In this document: positions 45,822-54,882 of the stretch, in pieces
Layout: each line of letters opens with the position of its first letter
Numbering within the stretch: position 1 is the first letter of the stretch
Assembly: GCF_934668725.1 (NCBI RefSeq)
Contig: NZ_CAKUOF010000009.1
Location: forward strand, 137,028-201,027
DNA from: an uncultured Dysgonomonas sp.
Lineage (GTDB): Bacteria; Bacteroidota; Bacteroidia; Bacteroidales; Dysgonomonadaceae
Direction of reading: 5' to 3'
DNA length: 64,000 nucleotides
Made by a program: the position numbers and the translations under genes
The notes under the pieces: generated by a model
The model's input: only the letters and a program-made list of their open reading frames with translations
The model's database searches: none
Told to the model about the DNA's origin: nothing

Positions 45822-46412
45822 TTACTGTCTTATAAACTTGCGGTATGCTTCATTTCTGACCGACTCATAAGGGCTGCTGTCTTCTATCCGGTCCAGAGCC
45901 AGCAGGATGCGTTCCTGGGCACGGGGAATACGGGTGATCAGTTGTTCGAAGAAATCCGTATTGCATAGCCTGAAAGCTGTCTCTACCGAAGTTTTCCGGC
46001 CTTCGTAGCCAACCTCTTTTCCCGTAGCCAGGTTTGCCATTGTTTCAAGATCATCCCATATCACCCCGGAATCTCCCTGATCCATCATCCGTGCCTGGGA
46101 GATAGCGGCAACAAAGTTCTTATGCATCAATTCTTCCAACAGCTCTTTGCTGACAAGCGAACGGGCTACACTCACACGCAGGTCATAGCTGTTTTCTTCG
46201 ATGTAATGTGAGGCTTTCCTTAGTTTCTGGGATATAAAGCCGGCTATTATCTTAAATAACTTTACCTGTTGTTTCTTCATGGCTTCATATAGATCCGATG
46301 CCATACTGCAGTGCATATCCACGAATGCCTTTCGAAGCGATGGACTGCTCAGAAACAATCCGGTCCAGAGCCACAGGTTTATCACTACAAGTATTTTTAT
46401 AAATGTATCCAT
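45822..46412 (-). CDS. mobile-element protein of unknown function
   Basis: A 196-residue protein with one hydrophobic N-terminal segment (residues about 5-24; LVVINLWLWTGLFLSS), followed by a mostly helical, basic-acidic body (VSVARSLVSKELLEELMHKN and TSVETAFRLCNTDFFEQL). It overlaps the DUF3408 gene by one base and is third in the order ParA, DUF3408, this gene. Its position corresponds to the early tra genes of CTnDOT-like elements; I cannot name it further. Confidence 0.6.
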   Translation of the reverse strand: MDTFIKILVVINLWLWTGLFLSSPSLRKAFVDMHCSMASDLYEAMKKQQVKLFKIIAGFISQKLRKASHYIEENSYDLRVSVARSLVSKELLEELMHKNFVAAISQARMMDQGDSGVIWDDLETMANLATGKEVGYEGRKTSVETAFRLCNTDFFEQLITRIPRAQERILLALDRIEDSSPYESVRNEAYRKFIRQ

Positions 46413-46900
46413 TATTCTGTCGGATTAAGATTGTTTGTACGGTAAATAGTATCTATATCTTCTCTGAAGGTTTCCAGGTGGTTCAGGATGATATTTTCCA
46501 CATAACTACTGATGGTAGCTTTGGATTCGTCCATCAGGTGAACGATACGCATCAGCCTGCGATGGGTGGCAGCCGTAATATAGAGGGGTTTGCGGTGGGT
46601 AAAGTCCACACGCACAAAGAACACATCCTGATAGTCATCCTGGGTTTTACGTTTTTTCTTTCCGGGAATTTTAGATGAAGGCAGTTCTGTTGATATCGAT
46701 GTTGTTGATGCAGGTGGATTATCAGGTTCCATCTTCGCAGGATCTGAACCATCCGCGACTACATCGACAGGTATTGTATCTACAGGCTCTGCTAATTTTT
46801 CTTCCTGCCCTGTTTTGTGTACAGGCTGATCCAGATCGATGCCTTTATGTGCCGATTTGAGTAGGTCTTCGTATCTATTTGTTGTTTTATCTGCTGCCAT
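46412..46900 (-). CDS. DUF3408 protein (TraB-like) of a Bacteroides mobile element
   Basis: A 162-residue protein. The first 90 residues are low-complexity, acidic and proline-rich; the C-terminal DUF3408 domain reads FFVRVDFTHRKPLYITAATH and ISSYVENIILNHLETF. DUF3408 proteins sit directly after ParA in the transfer regions of Bacteroides conjugative transposons. The start codon overlaps the ParA stop. Confidence 0.8.
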   Translation of the reverse strand: MAADKTTNRYEDLLKSAHKGIDLDQPVHKTGQEEKLAEPVDTIPVDVVADGSDPAKMEPDNPPASTTSISTELPSSKIPGKKKRKTQDDYQDVFFVRVDFTHRKPLYITAATHRRLMRIVHLMDESKATISSYVENIILNHLETFREDIDTIYRTNNLNPTE

Positions 46901-47676
46901 TAGACCTGAGGTTTTAAGTGAATAATTTCCAGTATTTCATCGACCAACAGATCCAGGTTACTGCCTTTGACCAAATTCTTATCGGCAGGAAAGATGGTGG
47001 AGAGAAAGACGGCATCGCTGCCCTCCAGAGATTGTTCTTTGTCGTAGCGGACGGATTGGGGTATAGCTGTCTGCATCAGGGATAAGCCGAACTCCCGGAT
47101 AACGCTTTTGTAATGGGTGAGCCATTCTTTTTTGATACGCCCGTCGATACGGTTCCAGAATAAGTGGATAGCTTTTAGCTTTATATCCGTATGTTCCCGG
47201 ATCAACTCGCTGGCGGGAATAATAAACGAGAGGGTACTTTCCATCGAGAGCCGGGAAGGAGACATCGGTACAAAAACATAATCCATGCCCATAAAAGTAG
47301 TAATCACACCCTCGTTGTTGATGGTGCCGGGCAGGTCGAAAAAGACCACATCATAAGCGGCAACCTCTTCTGATAAAAATGCTTGTGCTCTGGTTATAGC
47401 CTCTTCGGGCTTGGCACAGACAATAGGATAGGTTTGCTTTCCCATTGATTCGAACAGGGAGATAGCTTTGGACTGGTAATGCAGGTTGGTCTCTAATTGA
47501 CGGATCTCCCGTTTACGCATCTCATAGACACTGCACTGCGGGTAGTCGCAGTCCATCACGGCGACATTCAATCCTTTCTGATAATGTAACAGGCTTGCTG
47601 CCAGCACGGTGAAGGTACTTTTACCTACTCCTCCCTTCTGGGTAGAGAAAGCGATAAATAAAGGTTTTTGTTTCAT
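46900..47676 (-). CDS. ParA-family ATPase (TraA-like)
   Basis: A 258-residue ParA/MinD-type ATPase. The deviant Walker A is FSTQKGGVGKSTFTVLA (residues about 10-26), with NVAVMDCDYPQCS next and Walker B VFFDLPGTIN. It begins the operon ParA, DUF3408, unknown protein. In CTnDOT-like elements the equivalent TraA is the first transfer gene. The operon ends after the third gene, so the later mating-channel genes are missing. Confidence 0.85.
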   Translation of the reverse strand: MKQKPLFIAFSTQKGGVGKSTFTVLAASLLHYQKGLNVAVMDCDYPQCSVYEMRKREIRQLETNLHYQSKAISLFESMGKQTYPIVCAKPEEAITRAQAFLSEEVAAYDVVFFDLPGTINNEGVITTFMGMDYVFVPMSPSRLSMESTLSFIIPASELIREHTDIKLKAIHLFWNRIDGRIKKEWLTHYKSVIREFGLSLMQTAIPQSVRYDKEQSLEGSDAVFLSTIFPADKNLVKGSNLDLLVDEILEIIHLKPQV

Positions 47677-48420
47677 ACGAATTGACAGTTTTAAAATTAG
47701 ACATATTATTATTTAGAAAATTTTCAGTTTTTACTTCTTGATTGAAAGTCAGGATGACTATCTTATTTTCAATTCATCTTATTTTCAATAAAATACTAAA
47801 ACGATCAACCTTTCGTGTTGTGAAATTTTCATTCTTGTTTTCAAATTACCAAACAATCAACTTTTCAAGTTTGATAATTATCAGATTGCCAAAACTGAAA
47901 GACAACTTGAAGAATATCAGGTTTGCAAACTCTCAGATTTTACTATTTTACAGACAGATTAAAATCAGTCAATTTTGCTACTGGTAAAAACTGCAAATTA
48001 TAAGTTTATCAAACTTTCAGATACGAATATATAACAACTTATTAATCAGTATGTCATATTGGATTCCATTGCATTAAACGGCTTTATTTTGCACAGAGAA
48101 TAGGAAAGGAAGCGAGTGTCCGGGTGATTGTATTGAAAGAAATCGGAATTTACAAGTTGGAATATTTTACTGATTTATCGGTATGGCAGATCGAAGAAGT
48201 TCGCACCGGTATTTTTTGTATTTGAAATGGTAATATATAGCGAGTCCCGGCAGATGAATCCGATCGGGGAAAGCAAGAGTATTTCAAGAAATATTATTAT
48301 TTAATTCGTGGTCTGTTTCATTAAAATAACAGACTTATGAAAAAGAAAAAAATAGTATTAGCGGCCTCTTATCCAAGCCGCATTTAAAAAAATGATGTAA
48401 CAATTAAATGTCCGGACTGT
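47677..48420. other. AT-rich gap upstream of parA
   Basis: No gene that I can support. Words such as CAAACTTTCAGAT and CAAACTCTCAGAT (near 48009 and 47925) and TTTTCAA recur without a fixed period. A partition-type site for the ParA protein, or its promoter, could lie here. Confidence 0.35.
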
Positions 48421-48469
48421 ATGGTTTTATGTTCCGGAGGGTGTTTAACGGTTGCCGCCAATTCAAAAA

Positions 48470-48810
48470 ATAAAGAGACTACCACCTTTTTATTTTTTTC
48501 TCGTCGTCAAAGGAGCAAGGTAATCGCACGGGTTACCCGAAAATCGCTCCGCACATTTTCGGACAACCTTCGTGCATACCTTGCCCTTGCAGGGGGCTGT
48601 GACCACGCAGAGGATAAATCCGGTACCCTTAGGATTTATCATCCGCTTCAAAACACGCTCACGTTGGTCGCCTGTTCTGAGGTCACTGGGCAGCCTGCGG
48701 ATTTCGCTCCCGACGGTCGCAAAAGATCCGGGCTGCGTGCGCAGACTCCACTTCATCTCCCGGTGGTCGATTACGTTACGTCCCGCTCAGATGCAAATGG
48801 GCATCTTATA
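48470..48810. other. GC-rich oriT-like region upstream of the mob genes
   Basis: About 340 nt of sequence far richer in G+C than its surroundings, beginning near TTTTCTCGTCGTCAAAGGAG and containing several short inverted repeats (CGCACGGGTTACCCG, GGATAAATCC...GGATTTATCC). It lies directly before mobC and the relaxase gene, where the transfer origin of Bacteroides mobilizable elements is found. Frames on both strands (48421-48849 and 48490-48756) are open, but they are probably a by-product of the composition. The nick site is not identified. Confidence 0.5.
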
Positions 48811-48829
48811 ATTATTCATAATAGTAAAA

Positions 48830-49198
48830 ATGGATATTATGGAAGGTAAAAAGAAATCGCGAGAAAAAGCGATCCCCAGAGGTAGACCGGCAAAGAAAAA
48901 AGAGAATCTATCCTGTTCTATTAATCTGAAACTGACCGAACAAGATTTTAATTCGGTGAAAAAAAAAGCGGAAAAGTTGGGGATGAAAGCTACACAGTAC
49001 GCACGGGAAATGGTACTAAAGGGAAGTGTCAAATTACGATTTAGCCTCGAAGATCTGGATTTAATGCGTAAACTCTCGGGAATGGCAAATAACCTGAACC
49101 AGATTGCTAAACAGGCTAACAAATCGGGATTCTCCAACTCAGCTATGGAGGTAATCATGATAACCGAACAAATAAGGAGGCTGCTGAATGATCGCTAA
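48830..49198 (+). CDS. MobC-like relaxosome accessory protein
   Basis: A 122-residue basic protein. The N-terminus is Lys/Arg-rich (RGRPAKKKENLSCSINLKLT), followed by a ribbon-helix-helix-like region (FNSVKKKAEKLGMKATQYAR) and the MobC signature MANNLNQIAKQANKSGFSN. MobC assists the relaxase in opening oriT DNA. The relaxase gene overlaps its end by 11 nt. A second ATG at 48839 is possible. Confidence 0.85.
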   Translation: MDIMEGKKKSREKAIPRGRPAKKKENLSCSINLKLTEQDFNSVKKKAEKLGMKATQYAREMVLKGSVKLRFSLEDLDLMRKLSGMANNLNQIAKQANKSGFSNSAMEVIMITEQIRRLLNDR

Positions 49199-50480
49199 GA
49201 ATATCAAAGGGAAATCATTCAGGGGATGTGTCCGTTATGTACTGAACGATTCACACGAGTTACTGGAAGCGGAGGGAGTGCTTGCGGATAGTGCCAAAAG
49301 TATTATCCGCAGCTTCGCCATGCAACGCTCGGGCAGGAAGGAGATAAAGCAGCCTGTCGGACATATCCCGATATCATTTTCGCCTGAAGACAGCCACAGG
49401 CTGACTTGTAACTTCATGCTTCAACTGGTAAGGGAGTATATGGAGGAAATGGGTATTAAAAATACGCAGTATATTATTGTCAGGCATCATAATACGGAGA
49501 ATGAGCATTTGCATATTGTGTATAACCGTATTGATAATAACTTAAAACTAATCTCTGTTAATAATGATTACAAACGCAATGTTAAGACCTGTAAGAAGCT
49601 AAAGGATAAATATAATCTGACGTATGGTAAGGGAAAAGACCGGGTTAAAAGAGAGAAGCTCAATGATCCGGATAAGGTGAAATATTATATCTATGATACT
49701 ATAAAAGCTGTTTTACCTAGTTGTAAAGTGCCTGCTGATTTACGTTTTTCTCTAAAAAAATATGGAATTGAGCTTGAATATAAATTCAAACGAGGTACCA
49801 ATCAGATCGAAGGTGTATCGTTTCGGTATAACAATATTGCTTTTAAAGGCTCGCAAATTGATCGCAAATTCAGTTTCGGAAATCTAAAAAAGGAGTTTGA
49901 GGAGAATATTAAATTACTACAGGTACAAGCCAAAGAGGAGCAAAGCTACGTTTCAAAAGAAAAGAAACAAGCAATAAGAGAGCCGCAGGTACAGCAAGAA
50001 CAGCCACCTAAAGTACAATCTCAAACTGAAAATAAACCGAAAGGACACACGATTGGGGGAGTAGAATTAACACTACAGCAGTGGCAAATTCTGGAAGAGG
50101 GTGGTTTTATTTATCTGGAAGGGATAAAAAAGAAGGATGATAGTGGAAATTTTTCTTCCTATGTATTCCTGAATGATGAAAAGGACAAAGCTTTTTCGTC
50201 TAAGGAGAATCCGGATGAGTTTGTTAAATATGGTAGGTATGAAATGCGGATTCGGGATAAAATCCTTGTAGAAAATGGCTATATAACAAAAGCCAAAGTT
50301 AAATGGTGGCGTGGTGTTGACTTTGCTTATCCTTACCTCTGGAAAGAAAATAAAGGGGATACTGAGTATAGGGAATCGTGGAGTGATCCGAGGATATTTA
50401 AAGAAAAGGATAATAAGTCGCAAAAAGAAAATCAAGGTAATAAATCAATTATCAAAAGACAGAGACCGAAAATCGGATAG
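49188..50480 (+). CDS. relaxase/mobilization nuclease (MobA/VirD2-like)
   Basis: A 430-residue relaxase. The N-terminal domain (residues about 1-240) carries YVLN near residue 18 and the metal-binding motif HNTENEHLHIVYNRID (near residue 105), the three-His arrangement of MOB-P relaxases. The central coiled, Gln-rich linker (about 240-285) leads to a DUF3945-like C-terminal region (IGGVELTLQQWQIL, GVDFAYPYLW). It nicks oriT and pilots the strand in mobilization by a helper. It overlaps mobC by 11 nt. Confidence 0.87.
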   Translation: MIAKNIKGKSFRGCVRYVLNDSHELLEAEGVLADSAKSIIRSFAMQRSGRKEIKQPVGHIPISFSPEDSHRLTCNFMLQLVREYMEEMGIKNTQYIIVRHHNTENEHLHIVYNRIDNNLKLISVNNDYKRNVKTCKKLKDKYNLTYGKGKDRVKREKLNDPDKVKYYIYDTIKAVLPSCKVPADLRFSLKKYGIELEYKFKRGTNQIEGVSFRYNNIAFKGSQIDRKFSFGNLKKEFEENIKLLQVQAKEEQSYVSKEKKQAIREPQVQQEQPPKVQSQTENKPKGHTIGGVELTLQQWQILEEGGFIYLEGIKKKDDSGNFSSYVFLNDEKDKAFSSKENPDEFVKYGRYEMRIRDKILVENGYITKAKVKWWRGVDFAYPYLWKENKGDTEYRESWSDPRIFKEKDNKSQKENQGNKSIIKRQRPKIG

Positions 50481-50602
50481 TTTTTTTGTAATATGGGGAT
50501 AATATGTTTCGTGAAAGTATATATGTAGGTAAAGAAATGAGACTCTATATTAAACTCTATCAAGGAAGAATAAATTATTATTTTTACTAACGCAGTTTTT
50601 TT

Positions 50603-50707
50603 ATGGAAAAAGAATTTTATTTTGAAAGTATTAAGAAAAAAGCCTTAGAACAATTCAAATCAGGCAAATTTTTACTAGGAAAAGATGGAGTCTTTGCTCC
50701 TTTTTAA
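50603..50707 (+). pseudogene. N-terminal fragment of an IS256-type transposase
   Basis: The frame MEKEFYFESIKKKALEQFKS and GKDGVFAPF ends at a stop. This is the N-terminus of IS256/mutator transposases (KKKALEQL.SG..L.GKDGAFAPLLKEF). All the catalytic part is missing. It marks the right boundary of the relaxase block. Confidence 0.65.
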
Positions 50708-51076
50708 GTAATATCTGAGTAAATTACACGAATTTACTGTATATTTTTAGAGTATCAAATATATACACCTCGAAGTTGTTTAAACAGGTAGATTTTGGTA
50801 TGCTATTTTAAGGTATACCCTATTTCTGATATACATAAAGACTATAAAAAGCTTCGCCCTGGAAAAAGGTTTGTTCTTGTTGATATTATTCCTTAACGCT
50901 AGTCAGAAATGTTGTTACTCCCTTAGATAGATGTTTCCCTTTGATTAAAGTAAAATTGAATCATTGATTATACAATAAATTTGACTTGCCACCCTACTTT
51001 GGTATAAACCACTAATTAGTGGCGTTTTGGTTTAAATTAGACCTTCTTACAAACATATATATAATTCTAAAGAGAA
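50708..51076. other. gap with short coding scraps
   Basis: No gene. One 34-residue frame ending at 50896 (ISDIHKDYKKLRPGKRF and VLVDIIP) has protein-like usage but no recognised family; it may be debris of a degraded gene. The rest up to the terminator at 51077 is AT-rich. Confidence 0.35.
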
Positions 51077-51098
51077 TGGCTGGAATTTCTTCCAGCCA
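51077..51098 (-). terminator. terminator of the Rhs/immunity operon
   Basis: TGGCTGGAA and TTCCAGCCA around the loop TTTC, 24 nt beyond the stop of the minus-strand small membrane protein gene. Confidence 0.8.
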
Positions 51099-51122
51099 CT
51101 ATAAGGATAAGCAACTCCATTT

Positions 51123-51404
51123 TTATAAAAAAATACTTTGTGATTCTGATCCGCGATCGAATACCAAGAGTATTAAAACACCAATAGTGAAAAATAGAAG
51201 TAAAACACTTATTATATAATAAGTGTTTCTTTTTTCTATATAATATATTAGAAAAGAAAATATAACGGTGATAATTGTTATTATGAGAACTATTGCTAAA
51301 TCCCCAAGTCCATAGCCAAATGTTATGATACTAGTTGCCGATAATATTATAATTAGATAGAGAATTGAAAAATCTATGAAATTTATAATTGTAAATTTAT
51401 TCAT
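51123..51404 (-). CDS. small membrane protein, candidate immunity protein
   Basis: A 93-residue protein with three predicted transmembrane segments (residues about 9-25, 30-55 and 60-82) and almost no soluble part. It starts within the last 4 nt of the Rhs toxin gene (ATGA-type overlap), the usual place for an immunity gene. A membrane immunity protein would fit a lipase effector that attacks membranes from outside. No family is recognised. Ends at a terminator. Confidence 0.6.
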   Translation of the reverse strand: MNKFTIINFIDFSILYLIIILSATSIITFGYGLGDLAIVLIITIITVIFSFLIYYIEKRNTYYIISVLLLFFTIGVLILLVFDRGSESQSIFL

Positions 51405-54400
51405 TTTATTACAGGTTTTAGTTTGACATCTTTCATTTGTTTTTCTATCAATTGCGGATTATCAACATCAAAAGAATGCGCATCAACCCATTCTGACTTT
51501 CCATAAATAGAACTAACATCTATTTTTATATTCTTGGTTTTGTTATTATCATATGTTTTTCCCCCAGCTAATTTACCCTGAACTCCATCAACAGAATTAT
51601 ATATATGTATATGATCATTAATAGCTTTTCTTCCAAGTGATGTATTGGGATCCTCTGCCATTTCTGTTTTCTTTGATTCGTATGTTGGTGTTGCAATGGT
51701 GATAACATTTACTGACTCTCCTGTTTGTTCATAAAAAATCTTAGCTGCTTGAATTGCAACATTTCCACCATGGCTATGTCCTATTAAAGTGATTTCTTCT
51801 CCTTTAATTCTTGTTTGCCTAACATATTTAACAAGTTCTAGTGCGGACTTTCTTCTATCCTGCATGTCATTGAAAGTTCCATTTCTCTTCTCCCATGAAA
51901 ATTTAGTATTAACTGTTTTATTATTAGTTATTTTTTTTAATATGTTTGTAGAAGATTGGTTCCATCGAGAAGGGGTTGCATTTGTTCCATGTATTAAATA
52001 ACTTTGTTTTCCATCTGGATCAATATATTTCAGCGGATTATTCATAACATACACATATGGACTAATTGAATAATACTTTTCACTCATCGGATCCATTGTA
52101 GGCAATGTTACGTAGCCCGCATCATAAAATCTTGCACTATAATCATACCAATTTAGCCCATGAGTTTCATCCAACTCCTTGCCATTATACTTGTATGGCT
52201 GACTGCTTTGCTCGGCAGTAGTACTTTCTGCGAACTCCATCCCAAAAGGATAATACTGGTTGCTTTGTATAACAGTTCCCGAAGCATCGGCTACTATACG
52301 GTTATTACCCAGATGATCTTTGATATAAAAATAGAACTTTTTATCAGTATTATCATAATATCCATTAGATAATAATATTCTTTTTAAGCCACCGTCCTCA
52401 TAAATCATATTACCAACATAATCAGTCGTTATTTTTTCAGAGTAATCTTCAGAGGCCATTATTCCGGTCAGAGGCTGTATTTTTTCTTGAGGTGAAGATT
52501 CATGTACAACTCTTAGTTTGCCTCCGGTTGCACTATACGTATAAGTGTTTTTAGCTTTTACGTTATTGTTATCAATAATCAGTTCTTTGGGCAGATTCAG
52601 ATAGTTATAGGCTATATCCTGTATTCCTTTGTTTAAGTCTTGGGTCATAGCTCCGTTAGCATTATATAAGAACTCAATATCCTTATCGGCATAATTTCTA
52701 ACGTCAACCGAAGCACTTGCCATCACTGGCTCTGCAAGATCTTTTACACTTTTCATCTGATTACCGGTATACTTAAATTCTAAATCATCAATCAGTCCGG
52801 GCTTTTGATCGTCTTTGATACCATTCCTTTTCAGAAATTGGATATTGCCGTGTGAATCATATATATAACTGGTCGAAAAATCTTCGTTTTTAGCTCCTTT
52901 ATAGAGAGCCTTAGTCAGACGTGATATTTTATCATATTCAAAGGTATATGACCGTTTATTTTTGTCCTGATACCAGGTCATGTCTTCTATATTACCAGAA
53001 AAATCATAATCAAGCTTTTGTTTGAAATGGTTATTGGCTATTGAGTCTGTCCAAGAGCGAACATTGTAGGTGTAGGAAGTCTTTAGATCAGTGACATTGA
53101 TAGGTCCAGTATACTCCAGTTGTCCTAGGTTATTATATTTATTTTCTACAAGCACTATTTGCGGCAGATCATTAAGCTTATAATCAGTCTTGATGAGTCT
53201 TCCTGCATGATCATAACTGAAAGAGTAAAGTTCTGTCTGTTTGGTAGAGATATTGTCTATCTTGGCTGTATGCTCGTGCATTTGCTTAGTTACCCAATCT
53301 GCATAGCTATATGCGAACCAAGTCTTATCTTCTCCACCAATGTGATTATTTACTATAGTCTGCACTACTCTTGCCCGATTATCATAGTAGGATACGCTAT
53401 GCAGAAACTTATCCGAACCATCAAGTAAAGCAACGGATGTACCTGTCAGTAAACCTTTGGTTTCATAGCCTTTATTGTCTCCTGTAAAGCGGACTCCATA
53501 CCCGTCTTTGACGGTAAATTGCCAGTTGGGGGTATATGTTCCCAAGAAATTGTAATTATCGTAGTAATTAACTGTTAATAGTTTTACTGAATCAAGGCTT
53601 GTTTTCTCTCCGTTGACAAGCAGGTTGTACCCCCTATATGTTCCCTCGTCTTTGGCTTCTGCTTCTATTATTAGATTCTGATATTTTTCATTGGTAATAT
53701 CTGTATTTTTACAAATTCCCGTCAATACACTTCGCCCCAAGGCATCATAGATCGAAAACATCCATTCTCTTTTCTTATACTGTTCGCCATCTTGTGTGAA
53801 GATTAGACGATCAGCTTTATCATATATATAACGTACAGGGCTTGCTCCCGGTAGTTTTTTCAAAGTACAGCGCTTACGATGATCGTATTTATATTGATAG
53901 GCATATAAATCAAGCTCCTCTGTAGATAACTTATTTTCGGAAGCTTTTTTGGACAGAATTGGGGGCAAAACAAAGCATTTATTACCAAAAATATCATAAA
54001 TATAATAAGTATCAAACGGTTCTGCATTATTGTTGATCTGCCGCGTAAGGAGTACTTGTCCTAATTTATCTTTGAATTCATAAGAAATACTTCCTTCTTC
54101 ACTAGTTGTCTTTGTGACGAAGAGTTCGGCATCATTATAATTTTTATTTTGAACTAATGTAGTATTAAGTCCTTCTCCATCTACAGAAAACCGAATGCAG
54201 GAGAGTTCTCCTGTTGTTCTGTTGGTCAGGTATTCGGTCTTTACGAACTTCTTATTGCCATACCATTTCTGACCGGGACCATATTGTTCGATGATTCGGT
54301 TTAATGGAGATGCCTCATATACGGGACGGCTGTAGGCGGAATCCTGATAGGAGTCAAAAGCCTTCTGCCTAAATTTATCTACTTGCACTAAAGCTCCGTA

Positions 54401-54781
54401 ATTTCTTAGACCGACCGAGGGTAACCATAATTTATTTTCACGTCCCATAGCATCATATTCATGATGTATTATGAGGTCGTCCCTATTAGGTGTAACCGCT
54501 CTCTGAATAGTCTGTAGGGGACGTCCTAATCCATCAAAATACTGAAACTCGTCTGAAATACTGTCAAGCACAATCCCAAAGCGCCCTCCTAAGTTAGCCT
54601 GCTGATCAGGTGTTCTTATAATAAACCCACCTTCTGATATTGGAGTAATTGTTCGGATATAGGGGTTACCATAGCTAGGATTGAAGCCTCCAATTGCCAC
54701 ACGTGGTGAGATAGCTGTCTGGGCATATACTCCTGTAATTGTATATATAAGTAAGCTTATACCAAAAAGTAATCGTTTCAT
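51401..54781 (-). CDS. Rhs polymorphic toxin with C-terminal lipase-like domain
   Basis: A 1126-residue secreted Rhs protein. A signal peptide (ending GVYAQT near residue 22) and a DUF6443-type start (QYFDGLGRPLQTIQRA) are followed by YD/Rhs repeats over residues about 60-900. The core ends with YDAGYVTLPTMDPMSEKYY and YVMNNPLKYIDPDGK, after which the variable domain begins (about residue 926). That domain is an alpha/beta-hydrolase: EITLIGHSHGGN with Ser nucleophile near 1003, and a late DAHSFD with a candidate His. It is separated from the upstream Rhs-like gene by a terminator. Confidence 0.85.
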   Translation of the reverse strand: MKRLLFGISLLIYTITGVYAQTAISPRVAIGGFNPSYGNPYIRTITPISEGGFIIRTPDQQANLGGRFGIVLDSISDEFQYFDGLGRPLQTIQRAVTPNRDDLIIHHEYDAMGRENKLWLPSVGLRNYGALVQVDKFRQKAFDSYQDSAYSRPVYEASPLNRIIEQYGPGQKWYGNKKFVKTEYLTNRTTGELSCIRFSVDGEGLNTTLVQNKNYNDAELFVTKTTSEEGSISYEFKDKLGQVLLTRQINNNAEPFDTYYIYDIFGNKCFVLPPILSKKASENKLSTEELDLYAYQYKYDHRKRCTLKKLPGASPVRYIYDKADRLIFTQDGEQYKKREWMFSIYDALGRSVLTGICKNTDITNEKYQNLIIEAEAKDEGTYRGYNLLVNGEKTSLDSVKLLTVNYYDNYNFLGTYTPNWQFTVKDGYGVRFTGDNKGYETKGLLTGTSVALLDGSDKFLHSVSYYDNRARVVQTIVNNHIGGEDKTWFAYSYADWVTKQMHEHTAKIDNISTKQTELYSFSYDHAGRLIKTDYKLNDLPQIVLVENKYNNLGQLEYTGPINVTDLKTSYTYNVRSWTDSIANNHFKQKLDYDFSGNIEDMTWYQDKNKRSYTFEYDKISRLTKALYKGAKNEDFSTSYIYDSHGNIQFLKRNGIKDDQKPGLIDDLEFKYTGNQMKSVKDLAEPVMASASVDVRNYADKDIEFLYNANGAMTQDLNKGIQDIAYNYLNLPKELIIDNNNVKAKNTYTYSATGGKLRVVHESSPQEKIQPLTGIMASEDYSEKITTDYVGNMIYEDGGLKRILLSNGYYDNTDKKFYFYIKDHLGNNRIVADASGTVIQSNQYYPFGMEFAESTTAEQSSQPYKYNGKELDETHGLNWYDYSARFYDAGYVTLPTMDPMSEKYYSISPYVYVMNNPLKYIDPDGKQSYLIHGTNATPSRWNQSSTNILKKITNNKTVNTKFSWEKRNGTFNDMQDRRKSALELVKYVRQTRIKGEEITLIGHSHGGNVAIQAAKIFYEQTGESVNVITIATPTYESKKTEMAEDPNTSLGRKAINDHIHIYNSVDGVQGKLAGGKTYDNNKTKNIKIDVSSIYGKSEWVDAHSFDVDNPQLIEKQMKDVKLKPVIK

Positions 54782-54816
54782 AAGCTATTGTTTGTTATGT
54801 TTATTGTTTGTTTGGA

Positions 54817-54852
54817 ATATCCTGCTGATAGTTTCTGTGATCAGCAGGATAT
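54817..54852 (-). terminator. terminator between the two Rhs genes
   Basis: ATATCCTGCTGA at 54817-54828 pairs exactly with 54841-54852, in the gap between the FISUMP Rhs gene and the Rhs toxin gene. The toxin and its immunity candidate are therefore likely transcribed separately. Confidence 0.8.
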
Positions 54853-54882
54853 AATGTTTTGTATTCTTTTTCCTTAAAGTAA

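Noticed and set aside
48421..48849. open frames on both strands over the GC-rich block before mobC
   Set aside because: They overlap each other on opposite strands, show no domain, and the block looks like a transfer origin; high G+C lengthens stop-free runs.
50708..50896. small coding frame with stop at 50896
   Set aside because: 34 codons, no start or family; only noted as debris.
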